Positions 25,580 to 36,266 of a DNA stretch of 64,000 nucleotides are shown one piece after another. Within the stretch, counting starts at the first letter, position 1; every line of letters begins with the position of its first letter. Source of the stretch: Candidatus Pantoea edessiphila (lineage in GTDB: Bacteria > Pseudomonadota > Gammaproteobacteria > Enterobacterales > Enterobacteriaceae). The stretch covers positions 22,737 to 86,736 of the forward strand of contig NZ_PDKU01000004.1 in NCBI RefSeq assembly GCF_002933355.1, written 5' to 3'. A program made the translations under genes and the position numbers. Under the pieces are notes generated by a model. It worked only from the letters and a program-made list of their open reading frames with translations. It was not told where the DNA came from and searched no databases.

Positions 25580-26371
25580 TTAAACAGCGATAGGTGCTTT
25601 TATCGCCGGATAGGGATAATAGTTTTTTATTTCAAAATCATTAGCTTGATAGTCAAATATTAAATTTGGCTTCCGTTTAATAACTAAATGAGGTAATAAA
25701 CGTGGTGTCCTAGTTAACTGCAAATTAGCTTGATTTAAATGATTTTTATATAGATGAATATCACCACCGCTCCAAATTAGCTCTCCCAAAGTTAAATTAC
25801 ATTGCTGTGCTACCATGTGAACCAATAGAGCATAACTTGCAAGATTAAAAGGTAAACCAAGAAAAACATCACATGAACGTTGATATAAATGGCATGATAA
25901 TCTATCATTTGCCACATAAAATTGAAATAAAATATGACAAGGTGGTAATGCCATATACTTTAAATCACTCACATTCCAAGATGAAACTATAATACGACGT
26001 GAATCAGGAGTTGATTTTAGTTGGTGAATAACTTGTTTTATTTGATCTATTTTTCCTGTTTTGGTCTCCCAACTGCGCCATTGTTTTCCATAAATTGGTC
26101 CTAAATCACCTTGTTCATTAGCCCATTCATTCCAAATAGAAATTTTATTTTTTTTTAAGTATGTAACATTAGTATCGCCTGTAAGAAACCAAAGTAATTC
26201 GTGGACTATTGAATGAAAATGACATCTTTTAGTTGTTATTAAAGGAAATCCACTATTCAAATCAATACGCATTTGATAACCAAAAACAGAAACTGTGCCA
26301 GTACCAGTTCGGTCAGATTTTATTATTCCTTTATTTAATACATATTTTATTAAATTCAGATATTGTTGCAT
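25580..26371 (-). CDS. thyA: Thymidylate synthase
   Basis: ThyA methylates dUMP to dTMP using methylene-tetrahydrofolate. The catalytic cysteine is in [12 protein letters not shown], the dUMP-binding [13 protein letters not shown] is intact, and the C-terminal [10 protein letters not shown] is the normal family ending. It has 263 residues. It follows lgt by 4 bp, so lgt-thyA is an operon as in E. coli. Confidence 0.98.
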   Translation of the reverse strand: MQQYLNLIKYVLNKGIIKSDRTGTGTVSVFGYQMRIDLNSGFPLITTKRCHFHSIVHELLWFLTGDTNVTYLKKNKISIWNEWANEQGDLGPIYGKQWRSWETKTGKIDQIKQVIHQLKSTPDSRRIIVSSWNVSDLKYMALPPCHILFQFYVANDRLSCHLYQRSCDVFLGLPFNLASYALLVHMVAQQCNLTLGELIWSGGDIHLYKNHLNQANLQLTRTPRLLPHLVIKRKPNLIFDYQANDFEIKNYYPYPAIKAPIAV

Positions 26372-26375
26372 GGAT

Positions 26376-27248
26376 TTAATTTTTATTTTTCATACTAATA
26401 TTAGCCCAAATAATAATAATTAAGCCTATTATAACCATTGGTAAAGATAAAAGTTGACCCATACTGATGGTATCATAAAACAATCCCAATTGAACATCTG
26501 GTTGACGAAAAAATTCTGCTAATATTCTAAATATACCATAACAAAACAAAAAAAGACCTGATGTGCTTCCCATAGGTCTGGACTTATAAATAAATAAATT
26601 TAATATAAAAAACAATAATACACCTTCAAGAACAAATTCATATAATTGAGAAGGATGGCGTGGTAAAGCACCATATTTATTTAATAATAATTGGTATTTT
26701 GGATTAGATAAAGAAACTATTAAATCTTCATTATATGAATTCGGAAATAATACCGCCAAGGGAAAATTTAAGGTTACTCTACCCCATAGTTCACCATTTA
26801 TAAAATTACCTAAACGACCAGCTCCCAATCCAAATGGAACTAATGGAGCTATAAAATCTGATATTGCAAAAAAATTTATTTTGTTTTTATATGAAAAATA
26901 AATTATTGTTATAATAACTCCTATTAATCCTCCATGAAAAGACATACCACCATTCCAAATTTTAAGTAAATATAATGGTTGTTTTATAAATAAGTGCAAA
27001 TTATAAAACAACATATAACCTATTCTCCCTCCTACAATTGCAGCTAAAAAACAGTAATATAAAAAATTCTCTATTTCTTTTTCTGTGATTTTTAAGTTAC
27101 TTTGATAACTATTAATACGATGCTTAGCTAACCATACGGCAAAAATTAATCCTATTAAATACATGAAACCATACCAACGAAAAGATATTGGTCCAAAAGA
27201 AAAAATAACAGGATTAATTTTAGGAAAAATTATATATTTTGTTATCAT
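26376..27248 (-). CDS. lgt: Prolipoprotein diacylglyceryl transferase
   Basis: Lgt attaches diacylglycerol to the lipobox cysteine of prolipoproteins in the inner membrane. It is a multi-spanning membrane protein with the conserved GGMSFHGGL and the signature [18 protein letters not shown]. The start at 27248 ([10 protein letters not shown]) is chosen because it aligns with the family N-terminus; an in-frame ATG at 27302 would add 18 residues. Its retention means the cell still makes lipoproteins. ptsP, which lies between lgt and rppH in E. coli, is missing. Confidence 0.96.
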   Translation of the reverse strand: MITKYIIFPKINPVIFSFGPISFRWYGFMYLIGLIFAVWLAKHRINSYQSNLKITEKEIENFLYYCFLAAIVGGRIGYMLFYNLHLFIKQPLYLLKIWNGGMSFHGGLIGVIITIIYFSYKNKINFFAISDFIAPLVPFGLGAGRLGNFINGELWGRVTLNFPLAVLFPNSYNEDLIVSLSNPKYQLLLNKYGALPRHPSQLYEFVLEGVLLFFILNLFIYKSRPMGSTSGLFLFCYGIFRILAEFFRQPDVQLGLFYDTISMGQLLSLPMVIIGLIIIIWANISMKNKN

Positions 27249-27385
27249 TATTATTAAGTTTCTTTGTTTTTGAAAGATTGAAATAACCAGTAATATTATC
27301 AAAAAATATTAAATAATATATTATTATGTTATAATAAATGGTATAAACATATGATATTTCTTTTTGTATTATTAATTATTTATTT

Positions 27386-27865
27386 TTATTTAACTAATTC
27401 CATTATATGAAAAAAATTGTTCATTACTATACGATATACTTCACGCTTAAATGATACAATATGACTTAAAGGATACCAAAAATTCACCCATTTCCAATCA
27501 TCAAATTCAGGAAGTTTACTACAATTTATATCGATGTTACTTTCATCAGTTAGCAGTTGTAATAGAAACCATTGTTGTTTTTGACCTATACACAATGGTT
27601 CAACATCATATCTAATTAGTTTTTTAGGTAACTTGTAACTCAACCAATTATCATTATGTGCTAATATCCGCACATCTTGTCGATATAAGCCTATTTCTTC
27701 AAATAATTCACGATACATCGCTTTTTTTATTGTTTCACCATAATTCACACCTCCTTGTGGAAACTGCCAAAATTTTTGCTTAGAACGTTTCGCCCATAAC
27801 AACTTTTTTTGCATATTACAAATAATAAACCCAACATTTAATCGGTAACCGTAATCATCAATCAC
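27386..27865 (-). CDS. rppH: RNA pyrophosphohydrolase
   Basis: RppH removes pyrophosphate from the 5' end of mRNAs and so starts RNase E-dependent decay. The Nudix box is complete: GGVNYGET, then [11 protein letters not shown] near residues 38-60. The N-terminus [12 protein letters not shown] is typical. At 159 residues it is somewhat shorter than E. coli (176), lacking only the variable basic tail. Confidence 0.97.
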   Translation of the reverse strand: MIDDYGYRLNVGFIICNMQKKLLWAKRSKQKFWQFPQGGVNYGETIKKAMYRELFEEIGLYRQDVRILAHNDNWLSYKLPKKLIRYDVEPLCIGQKQQWFLLQLLTDESNIDINCSKLPEFDDWKWVNFWYPLSHIVSFKREVYRIVMNNFFHIMELVK

Positions 27866-28070
27866 TAGATTAGCTCAATTATTAATATAAATAAATTTAT
27901 TTCTCTATTTTCTTATTTGTGAAGTTACGCAACTTTATTTCACAAATCATATCATTAACATAAATTATTATAATAATCCATGTTAGAATATAATGGTAAA
28001 AATATCTAAAAATATTATAATTAACCATTATATAGATAAACTACAATTAATAAATATTTAAAATATATTA

Positions 28071-28748
28071 ATGAATTACTTATTTAATCCTCCGAAAAAT
28101 AAAATTACCTTACTAGCACGATCTCAAGCATTAGCTGGATTTACAATAGGAAATTTAGCATCTCTTGCTGGATTGGTAGTTCCAGAAAATTTAAAAAAGA
28201 ATAAAGGTTGGATTGGTAAATTAATAGAATTATATTTAGGAGCTAATTCACAAAATAAAGCTGAACAAGATTTTGTTCATCTTGGAATAGAATTAAAAAC
28301 TATACCTATAGATTCATCAGGTAATCCAAAAGAATCTACTTTTATTTGTACAGCTTCTTTGATTAATAATGTTGGAATTTCCTGGAAAACTAGCAATGTT
28401 CGTAATAAGCTATCAAGTATTTTATGGGTTCCTATAGAAAGCAATACTAATATTCCTCTCAAAAATCGCAGAATAGGCATATCTTTATTATGGCGTCCAA
28501 GTCTTAGAGAAGATATTATGTTGCGTAAGGATTGGGAAGAAATTATTAATATGATTATTTTTGGTCAGGTTAATTATATTAATAATTTTCATGGTATGCT
28601 ATTAAAACTTCAACCTAAAGCTCTTAATAAAAACATTTTAACTAAAGGAATAGGTGATAAAGGTGAAAATATTATGACTATACCAAGAAGTTTTTATTTA
28701 AGAAAATCTTTTACTAAAATTATATTATCAAATAATCATATAGTCTAA
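28071..28748 (+). CDS. mutH: DNA mismatch repair endonuclease MutH
   Basis: MutH nicks the unmethylated strand at hemimethylated GATC during MutS/MutL-directed mismatch repair. The restriction-enzyme-like active site appears as QDFVHLGIELKT, containing the Asp, Glu and Lys of the DxnExK motif. The length (225) matches E. coli (229). It is useful only if mutS, mutL and dam are kept elsewhere. It converges with lysA. Confidence 0.95.
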   Translation: MNYLFNPPKNKITLLARSQALAGFTIGNLASLAGLVVPENLKKNKGWIGKLIELYLGANSQNKAEQDFVHLGIELKTIPIDSSGNPKESTFICTASLINNVGISWKTSNVRNKLSSILWVPIESNTNIPLKNRRIGISLLWRPSLREDIMLRKDWEEIINMIIFGQVNYINNFHGMLLKLQPKALNKNILTKGIGDKGENIMTIPRSFYLRKSFTKIILSNNHIV

Positions 28749-28788
28749 ATCATATAAATCTTTGTAGATTATGTATAATAAAGAAATC

Positions 28789-30045
28789 TTATATTAATTC
28801 TAAAGACAATAAATCTTTAATTGTCTGAGCACGACGAATTTCTCTATATTGGCCATTTTCAAATAATACTTCTGGAATTAATGGACGACTATTATAATTA
28901 GATGACATTGATGCACCATATGCACCAGAATCATGAAAGATTAAATAATCTCCTACTTGTGCTAAAGGAATATCACGGGTTTGCAATATAGATCCTTCTG
29001 TTTGAGTAAATATATCACCAGATTCACATAAAGGTCCTGCTACCACACTGTTAGTGGTATTGTGTTTATCTATGTTACGATTGTCTTTAGTCATTAAAGA
29101 AATATGATGATAACAACCATACATTGAGGGACGCATTAAGTCATTAAAACCAACATTAACTAAAATAAAATGTTTGTTTCCCATATTTTTTATCGCACGT
29201 ATCTGAGATACCAAAACACCAGATTCAGCAACTAAAAACCGACCTGGTTCTATTTCTAGTGTAATTGAATGACCTAAATAATTAGAAATACACTTTCTAG
29301 CTTTATTCCATAAATCAAAATAGCAATTGGTATCAACTTTTTTTTCTCCATAATGATAAGGGATTGATAATCCTCCACCTGCAGAGATCTTTGTTATATT
29401 TTGACCTAATTCTATGATTATACGAATCATTGAATTACATACTAACTTTAAATGATTATAATCTACTCCAGAACCTATGTGTATGTGTAATCCTACTAGA
29501 CTTAATTTATATTTTTGAATTACTGATAGTGCTGAAAACAAATGTTTATACCAGATTCCATGTTTGCTATTTTCTCCTCCAGTATTTGTTTTATTACTAA
29601 ATCCATATCCAAAACCTGGATTTACACGTAACCAAACTTCATGTCCCGGAGATATAGAACCTAATTGTTGTAACATATCAATAGATCCAACATTCACTTG
29701 TAATTTCAGTTCAACAACACGTTTTAATGTAATTTCATCTAATATGTCAGATGTAAATACAATTTCATCGCAACAACTCTTGTAACCTGCTGCTAAGGCA
29801 CGTTCTATTTCTCCTAATGAAACTGAATCAACTTTCACACCTTCTGAACGCATAAGACGTAAAATATGGATATTAGAATTAGCCTTTTGTGCAAAACGTA
29901 TTATATCAAATTTACGTAGTTGAGAAATACGAGATCGTATAATTTGAGCATCATAAGCCCAAAATGGACTATTATAATATTTTGCTAAATATAATAAATT
30001 ATTATAATTAAGTGCATTATTTATATCATTTAAAGAATGAGGCAT
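28789..30045 (-). CDS. lysA: Diaminopimelate decarboxylase
   Basis: LysA decarboxylates meso-diaminopimelate to lysine, the last step of lysine biosynthesis. The PLP lysine lies in RFAQKANSNIH, and the phosphate-binding and substrate segments HIHIGSGVDY, EPGRFLVAESG and GPLCESGDIF are intact. It has 418 residues (E. coli 420). Lysine is an amino acid that insect symbionts commonly supply to their hosts. Confidence 0.97.
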   Translation of the reverse strand: MPHSLNDINNALNYNNLLYLAKYYNSPFWAYDAQIIRSRISQLRKFDIIRFAQKANSNIHILRLMRSEGVKVDSVSLGEIERALAAGYKSCCDEIVFTSDILDEITLKRVVELKLQVNVGSIDMLQQLGSISPGHEVWLRVNPGFGYGFSNKTNTGGENSKHGIWYKHLFSALSVIQKYKLSLVGLHIHIGSGVDYNHLKLVCNSMIRIIIELGQNITKISAGGGLSIPYHYGEKKVDTNCYFDLWNKARKCISNYLGHSITLEIEPGRFLVAESGVLVSQIRAIKNMGNKHFILVNVGFNDLMRPSMYGCYHHISLMTKDNRNIDKHNTTNSVVAGPLCESGDIFTQTEGSILQTRDIPLAQVGDYLIFHDSGAYGASMSSNYNSRPLIPEVLFENGQYREIRRAQTIKDLLSLELI

Positions 30046-30260
30046 AATTAATTTCCTATAGCAATTAACATAATTAGAAGATAAAATCTTATACGCCTAA
30101 GAAGCTAAGATATTAGCAATTATACAAAATATTGAAAAATTATATATCATTGATAATATATGCCAATTAATTTAAAAATTAATTTCTTATATTAAACTGT
30201 GCAATCAATTAAATTAATGATTATTTAAACAGTATTACGTGAAATATTTTAATTCCGTAA

Positions 30261-31784
30261 TTATTTTTTTGGTTTAAGTGTAGGAAACAATATAACATCA
30301 CGAATGTTATGACTGTTAGTAAATAACATTGTGATTCTATCAATACCCATACCTAAACCAGCTGTAGGAGGTAAACCATATTCTAAAGCTGTAATATAAT
30401 CTTCATCATAAAATATTGATTCAGAATTATTATAATTTTTATTGTCGAACTGTTGTATAAATCTTTCTGATTGATCTTCTGAATCATTAAGTTCTGAAAA
30501 GCCATTACAAATTTCATAACCTCCAATAAACAATTCAAATCTATCTGCTATTTCGGGATTAATATCGTTGCGACGTGCAAGAGGAGATACTTCTGATGGA
30601 TATTCAGTGATAAATGTAGGTTGCATTAAATGAGATACAACATGCTTTTCGAAGATTTCGTTGATTATACGACCCATACCCCAATTGTTTTCAACTATTA
30701 TATCAATAGATTGAGCAACCTTTATTAGTTCAATACGATTTTGCAAATTATTTATATTTATTTTTGAACAATATTTTATTATTGCATCACGCATTGTTAA
30801 TATTGTAAATGGACTACCAAAATCAAGTTTTAATTTACCATAAGAAAATTTAGTAGTTCCAAAAATATTATTAGCTATAAAAAGAAATAAATCTTCAGTT
30901 AATTTAATTAAATCTTTATAATCTGCATAAGCTACATAAAGTTCCATCATAGTAAATTCCGGATTATGTTTCGGTGATATCCCTTCATTACGAAAATTTC
31001 TATTTATCTCAAATACTTTTTCAAATCCTCCTACAACTAAACGTTTTAAATATAACTCCGGTGCAATACGTAAATACATGTTAATATTTAATTTATTATG
31101 ATGAGTAATGAATGGACGCGCTACTGCACCCCCCGGAATTATATGCATCATAGGAGTTTCTACTTCTATGAAGTTGGATTTCATCATAAAATTACGAATA
31201 TTATTTATAATTTGAGCTCTTATTTTAAAGATATTAAAAGACCTCTCGTTTACAATGAGATCTAAATAACGTTGTCGATAACGTAATTCTTGATTATGAA
31301 TTCCATGAAATTTATCTGGTAGCGGACGTAATGATTTTGTTAATAAATAAATTTTAAAGCAATGTATAGATAATTCTCCAGTTTTTGTTTTAAATAATTT
31401 ACCATAAGCACCAATAATATCACCAAGATCCCAATTTTTAAAATAATTATAGTAAACATCATCTGATATATCTTGACAAGTTATGTACAGCTGAATACGA
31501 CCACCACAATCTTGTAAAGTAATAAAAGAAGCTTTGCCTAGTATACGACGTGTCATGATACGACCAGCTATATTAACTTGAATGTTTAGCTGTTCTATTT
31601 CTTTATTAGTACTATTGTCATATTTACTATGTAATTGATCAGATGTAATATCACGTCGAAAATTATTAGGAAAAGCTATACCATGTGTACGTAATGTATT
31701 TAATTTTTCTCTTCGCAGTCTTAATTCATTAGTTAATTTAAAGTGAGTATCAAATTCAGAAATATGTTGTTTTTTTTCAATCAT
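30261..31784 (-). CDS. lysS: Lysyl-tRNA synthetase (class II)
   Basis: LysS charges tRNA-Lys. The OB-fold anticodon domain is followed by class II motifs: motif 2 [20 protein letters not shown] and motif 3 [13 protein letters not shown]. Lysine-pocket residues in NGFSELND are kept. The usual GGREIGNG before them reads GGYEICNG, two unusual substitutions next to the pocket whose effect I cannot judge. It has 507 residues and lies 8 bp after prfB in the standard prfB-lysS operon. Confidence 0.97.
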   Translation of the reverse strand: MIEKKQHISEFDTHFKLTNELRLRREKLNTLRTHGIAFPNNFRRDITSDQLHSKYDNSTNKEIEQLNIQVNIAGRIMTRRILGKASFITLQDCGGRIQLYITCQDISDDVYYNYFKNWDLGDIIGAYGKLFKTKTGELSIHCFKIYLLTKSLRPLPDKFHGIHNQELRYRQRYLDLIVNERSFNIFKIRAQIINNIRNFMMKSNFIEVETPMMHIIPGGAVARPFITHHNKLNINMYLRIAPELYLKRLVVGGFEKVFEINRNFRNEGISPKHNPEFTMMELYVAYADYKDLIKLTEDLFLFIANNIFGTTKFSYGKLKLDFGSPFTILTMRDAIIKYCSKININNLQNRIELIKVAQSIDIIVENNWGMGRIINEIFEKHVVSHLMQPTFITEYPSEVSPLARRNDINPEIADRFELFIGGYEICNGFSELNDSEDQSERFIQQFDNKNYNNSESIFYDEDYITALEYGLPPTAGLGMGIDRITMLFTNSHNIRDVILFPTLKPKK

Positions 31785-31792
31785 ATTTTTTC

Positions 31793-32894
31793 CTATAAGC
31801 CTAATTTTAAACTGTTTTTTATGAATGGATCTAAATTACCATTTAATACATCTTGTACATTACGTATTTCTAAACCGGTTCTTAAATCTCTAATACGAGA
31901 ATCATCTAATATATAAGAACGAATTTGGCTACCCCAACTTATACAGGATTTATTGTTTTCTAAAAAACTCTTTTCAGCATTTTTCTTTTTCTCTTCAATC
32001 TCATATAATTTAGCTTTCATTTGTCTAATGGCTTGTTCTTTATTTTTATGTTGTGAACGACTATTCTGGCATTGAGTTACTGTACCAGAAGGAATATGTG
32101 TAATACGAACTGCTGATTCTGTACGATTAACATGTTGACCACCAGCACCAGAAGATCTGTAAACATCTATACGCAAATCTGATAAATTAATGTCGATATT
32201 AATATAATCATCGAGTTCAGGATAAATAAATACTGAACTAAATGAAGTATGTCTTCTATGACCAGAATCAAAAGGACTTTTACGTACTAATCTATGAATG
32301 CCACTTTCTGTACGTAACCATCCAAAAGCATATCTTCCAGATACATGAATAGTTGCAGATTTTATAGTACCAATAATATCTCCTAAAGATTCTTCTATTA
32401 TTTTAGTTTTAAAACCTTTGTTGTCTAACCATCGCAAATACATACGTATTAACATACTAGTCCAGTCTTGTGCTTCAACGCCTCCAGAACCAGATTGAAA
32501 ATCAATGTAACAATCACATTGATCATTATCACCAGAAAACATTTTACTAAATTCTAGCTTATCTATATCATGTTCTAATTCTTCTAACTCTATCATGATA
32601 TCTTTAATTGTATTCTTATCTTCAATGCTTTTCACTAAATTAAACAGGTCTTTAATATCATTTAATCTTAGCAAAATTTGATCAAGATTATTAATAATAG
32701 TTTCTAAAGAAGATTTCTGTTTATTTAAAGATCGTGCACGTTTATAGTTATTCCATATATTTGATTGTTCTAATTCAATATTTATTTCTTCGAGCTTTTC
32801 TTTTTTATTTGTATAGTCAAAAACACCTCCTAAGATTATTATTACGTTCAGTAAGACTGCTAATAAGATTTTTAATTAAATGTAATTCAATCAT
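31793..32894 (-). CDS. prfB: Peptide chain release factor 2, with programmed +1 frameshift
   Basis: RF2 ends translation at UGA and UAA. The main frame covers the last 293 codons, but the gene starts at the ATG at 32894: 25 codons beginning [18 protein letters not shown] end at an in-frame UGA (32819-32817). A +1 shift there continues as [18 protein letters not shown], matching E. coli RF2. The tripeptide SPF (KSPFDSG) and GGQ ([13 protein letters not shown]) motifs are intact. The residue four before GGQ is Ser, not the Thr of E. coli K-12. The site makes RF2 autoregulate its level. It is cotranscribed with lysS. Confidence 0.95.
32816..32831 (-). promoter_or_regulatory. RF2 autoregulatory +1 frameshift site
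   Basis: On the coding strand the site reads AGGAGG TGT TTT TGA C. It has an internal Shine-Dalgarno-like hexamer, one spacer codon, the slip codon, and the poor stop context UGAC. Spacing is the same as in E. coli (AGGGGG TAT CTT TGA C), but the slip codon is UUU instead of CUU. The ribosome pauses at UGA when RF2 is scarce and moves forward one base. Confidence 0.93.
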
Positions 32895-33092
32895 AACTTA
32901 ATCTCTTTATGTAAAGTTTCAATTAGAAAACCACATATTTTATGAAATTCAATGTCAATATTAATTGCCTATATTATATATTTATTATTAATTATCATAT
33001 GTATGTAAAAGTATAAAAAACATTAAAATAATAATTATTAAAAATAAATAAAAATTCGTGCTAAATTCTTTTAAAGAATGCAAATTCTAAAC

Positions 33093-34835
33093 TTACTTTA
33101 AAGGACATAAATACTCAATGATTAATTGAACAAAACGTTTACCACGATATTTTTTTATATCAAGCTTATATACTAATTCAACTTGATTAACATCAGTATT
33201 TGGCCAGATATTTGTATCAACGTTAAATAGCAATCCATCAATTAACGGACCATTATCTAAAACTCGTAATAAAACATGTAAATGTCTCTTATTTATCAAG
33301 CGTTGTCTGATTAATTCAAATTTACCGTCAAAAGTAGGTTCTGGAAAGGATGGACCCCAAGGTCCTGCTTTACGTAATAAATCAGCGGTTTGAATAGAAA
33401 AATCAGATGGTTGTAAAGGTCCATCGGACCATATAATGGTTGAAATCATCTTATCTTGAACTAAATCATTAACTAAGTCAGAAAAGTTTTTACTGAACTC
33501 TTTATAATGTGATTCTTTAATAGACAAACCAGCTGCCATAGCATGACCACCAAATTTTATCATTAATTTTGGCTTAATAGTATTCAAATGTTCAAGTATG
33601 TCTCTCAAATGTAAATTTTCAATCGAACGTCCAGAACCCTTTAATATCCCATCTCCTATACCTGTCGGTGCAAAAGCAATTACTGGACGATGAAACCGTT
33701 CTTTCAAACGCGAAGCTATAATTCCTACAATTCCTTGATGCCATTCAGGATGATAAACAGTTAAACCTAAAGGTAAACTACTTTCTTGTTTCTGTAATAC
33801 AGAACATAATTTCAATGCATCATTTTGCATGACTATTTCAATTTTTTTACGAGCTTGGTTTAGTGTATTTAATTCGTTTGCTAAAGCACGTGCTTTAGCT
33901 AAATCATCTGTCAGTAATAATGCCACTCCTATTGACATATCATGTAATCTTCCTGCAGCATTAAGACGTGGTCCTAATATATAGCTAAGATCATCTGTTG
34001 ATAAATCGTGCAAATCACGTTTCGCGATTTCTAATAATGCAATAATACCTGGTCGACATATTCCTGCACGTATACGGTTTAACCCTTGCCATACTAAAAT
34101 TCTATTATTTATATCAAGTGGCACTACGTCAACAATAGTACCAAGAGCAACAAGGTCTAATAAATTAGCTAGATTTGGTTCAACCCATTTACTATTAAAC
34201 CATCCTTTTTCACGTAAATAGGTCCTTAAAGCGGTCATTAAATAAAAAGCAACACCTACTCCTGCTAATGAACATAAAGGTAACGAACAATTTGAAATAT
34301 TTGGATTAATAATAGCTGTAGCATCTGGTAAATTGTGACTAGGAAGATGATGATCAGTTACGATTACTGGAATTCCATATTTTTTAGCACATTTGATTCC
34401 TTCATGAGAAGAAATACCATTGTCTACAGTAAGTATCATATCAGCACCTATCATGTGTAAATATGTTACCATTTTTCTTGTTAAACCGTAACCATCTACA
34501 AATCGATTTGGTATTAAATATTGCACATTTTGACCACCCATACTTCTTAAAGCTAATACTGTTAATGCAGTACTAGTCGCTCCATCAGTATCAAAATCTC
34601 CTACTACTATAATCTTACGGTTTTTACTTAACATTTCATGTAATAATACTACTGCTTTATCAATATCATATAATAATTTAAATGAAAATAAATGTTTTGT
34701 ACTACGTTCTAAATCTTTTGGATAACATAAACCACGATTTAAATAAATACGTTTTAGTAATGGAGGTAAATCTGCTGGAAAATAATCTTTAACAGTTGCG
34801 TGACGTCTAACTAATTCAATTTTATAATTTAACAC
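33093..34835 (-). CDS. recJ: Single-strand-specific 5'-3' exonuclease RecJ
   Basis: RecJ degrades single-stranded DNA 5' to 3' in recombination and mismatch repair. DHH-family metal motifs are present: VVGDFDTDGATST near residue 76, DNGISSHEG near residue 137, TDHHLPSH near residue 160, and the DHHA1 signature KFGGHAMAAGLS. Its 580 residues match E. coli (577). A 20-bp perfect palindrome at 33880-33899 falls on the codons for AKARALA. dsbC and xerD, upstream in E. coli, are missing. Confidence 0.97.
   Translation of the reverse strand: MLNYKIELVRRHATVKDYFPADLPPLLKRIYLNRGLCYPKDLERSTKHLFSFKLLYDIDKAVVLLHEMLSKNRKIIVVGDFDTDGATSTALTVLALRSMGGQNVQYLIPNRFVDGYGLTRKMVTYLHMIGADMILTVDNGISSHEGIKCAKKYGIPVIVTDHHLPSHNLPDATAIINPNISNCSLPLCSLAGVGVAFYLMTALRTYLREKGWFNSKWVEPNLANLLDLVALGTIVDVVPLDINNRILVWQGLNRIRAGICRPGIIALLEIAKRDLHDLSTDDLSYILGPRLNAAGRLHDMSIGVALLLTDDLAKARALANELNTLNQARKKIEIVMQNDALKLCSVLQKQESSLPLGLTVYHPEWHQGIVGIIASRLKERFHRPVIAFAPTGIGDGILKGSGRSIENLHLRDILEHLNTIKPKLMIKFGGHAMAAGLSIKESHYKEFSKNFSDLVNDLVQDKMISTIIWSDGPLQPSDFSIQTADLLRKAGPWGPSFPEPTFDGKFELIRQRLINKRHLHVLLRVLDNGPLIDGLLFNVDTNIWPNTDVNQVELVYKLDIKKYRGKRFVQLIIEYLCPLK
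33880..33899. repeat. 20-bp perfect palindrome inside recJ
   Basis: gctaaagcacgtgctttagc is its own reverse complement and falls on alternating Ala/Lys/Arg/Leu codons of recJ. The repeated alanine codons explain most of the symmetry, so a function is unlikely. Confidence 0.8.
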
Positions 34836-35245
34836 TGATTAATCGCTATTATTAATTTTTATATGATCTTAAAATTATACAAATGTTAAGATATATAATA
34901 TATTAGATATAAAATATGATTATTACTGATATGAAACGTTTTATACAGAATAATATAATTGCTACAGTAATTAACTAACCATATAGTAACACATTAATAA
35001 TTAAATATTGATATATTTCTATTACAATGATTAATCGTGGTACAAATATTAGTATATTGTTTATAGATATCAATACTTATGAATTTAAGATCAAAAATTA
35101 TTATATTGAATATATTATTTATATTTTAATAAAGCTTTATATAGTGTTTACATAAAATGTTTTTTAACATTTATTATTAATGATATATTTATATTGAATA
35201 ATACTACAAAATACTATTTACATAGTAACAATTGAGAAATATTTA
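34836..35245. other. AT-rich spacer between recJ and ygfZ
   Basis: This 410-bp divergent spacer occupies the place of dsbC, xerD and fldB in E. coli. I see no ORF of note, no RNA gene and no obvious gene remnant. It presumably carries the recJ and ygfZ promoters. Confidence 0.6.
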
Positions 35246-36223
35246 ATGCTAAATTCAACATTATTTGTTAAACAATCTATAAATTCTTATCGCTTACCAT
35301 TGACTATTATGTATCTTGATGATTGGGCTTTAGTTTTAGTTTCTGGTGCTGATACAACTAAATATTTACAAAGCCAATTAACTTTAGATATTACAAAAAT
35401 TAAAAAAGACACACACTATCTGGCAGCACATTGTAATGCCTCTGGTAAAATGTGGAGTAATTTACGAATTTTTTATTATGGAGAATATCTTGCGTATATT
35501 ATACGGAAAGAAATACTTGAAATTCAATTGATAGAAATTAAAAAATATTCGGTTTTTTCAGAAATAAACTTTTTAAGTGATCATGAATTTGTGTTGCTAG
35601 GTTTAGCGGGATTAAAAGCAAAAGAATTATTAGGAGATATATTTAAGATAATTCCTAATAATCAAGTATCACTAGTACAAAACGATGAAACTGCCATTTT
35701 ATGGTTTAAGGATCCTATTGAACGTTTTTTAATCGTTACTACTAATTATATATGTAATTTTCTAAAAAAGACATTAATAAACAAGGTACAATTTAATAAT
35801 AGTCAACAATGGTTATCATTAGATATTGAAGCAGGTATTCCAATAATAGATTTAAAAAATAGTGGTAAATTCATACCGCAGGATACTAATTTGCATATAT
35901 TAAATGCTATTAGTTTTACAAAAGGTTGTTATATAGGACAAGAAATTATAGCTCGTGCTAAATATCTTAATAAACATAAATATAATCTTTACTGGTTAAC
36001 AGGAAGAACTAAAAAACTACCTTTAGTAAATGATCCATTGGAGATAAAAATTAATCAAAGTTGGAGGCGTACTGGAATAGTTTTAGCTGCAGTAAAATTA
36101 GATAACAATTTAGTTTCAGTACAAGCAGTAATAAATAAAGATATTTGTTATAATAACGTTATACGTGTTTTAGATGATAATGATGGGTTTCTAAACATAC
36201 AAAAAACTTCTTATCAATTGTAA
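35246..36223 (+). CDS. ygfZ: tRNA-modifying / Fe-S maintenance protein YgfZ
   Basis: YgfZ is a folate-binding protein that supports Fe-S enzymes such as the tRNA methylthiotransferase MiaB. The diagnostic motif with its functional cysteine is KGCYIGQEIIARAKY near residue 230. N-terminal RLPLTIMYLDDWALV and the 325-residue length match E. coli (326). Its Fe-S clients in this window could include CysI and QueE, which is inference. Confidence 0.95.
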   Translation: MLNSTLFVKQSINSYRLPLTIMYLDDWALVLVSGADTTKYLQSQLTLDITKIKKDTHYLAAHCNASGKMWSNLRIFYYGEYLAYIIRKEILEIQLIEIKKYSVFSEINFLSDHEFVLLGLAGLKAKELLGDIFKIIPNNQVSLVQNDETAILWFKDPIERFLIVTTNYICNFLKKTLINKVQFNNSQQWLSLDIEAGIPIIDLKNSGKFIPQDTNLHILNAISFTKGCYIGQEIIARAKYLNKHKYNLYWLTGRTKKLPLVNDPLEIKINQSWRRTGIVLAAVKLDNNLVSVQAVINKDICYNNVIRVLDDNDGFLNIQKTSYQL

Positions 36224-36266
36224 TTATACTTACAATCTTTATTTGAAATTAAGATTTAAGTAGCAT

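Noticed and set aside
32675..32894. prfB as a truncated pseudogene lacking its N-terminus
   Set aside because: The missing N-terminus is present in another frame, joined by the classical RF2 +1 frameshift site.
33880..33899. 20-bp palindrome in recJ as an operator or protein-binding site
   Set aside because: It arises from repeated Ala codons within a conserved protein segment; no support for regulation.
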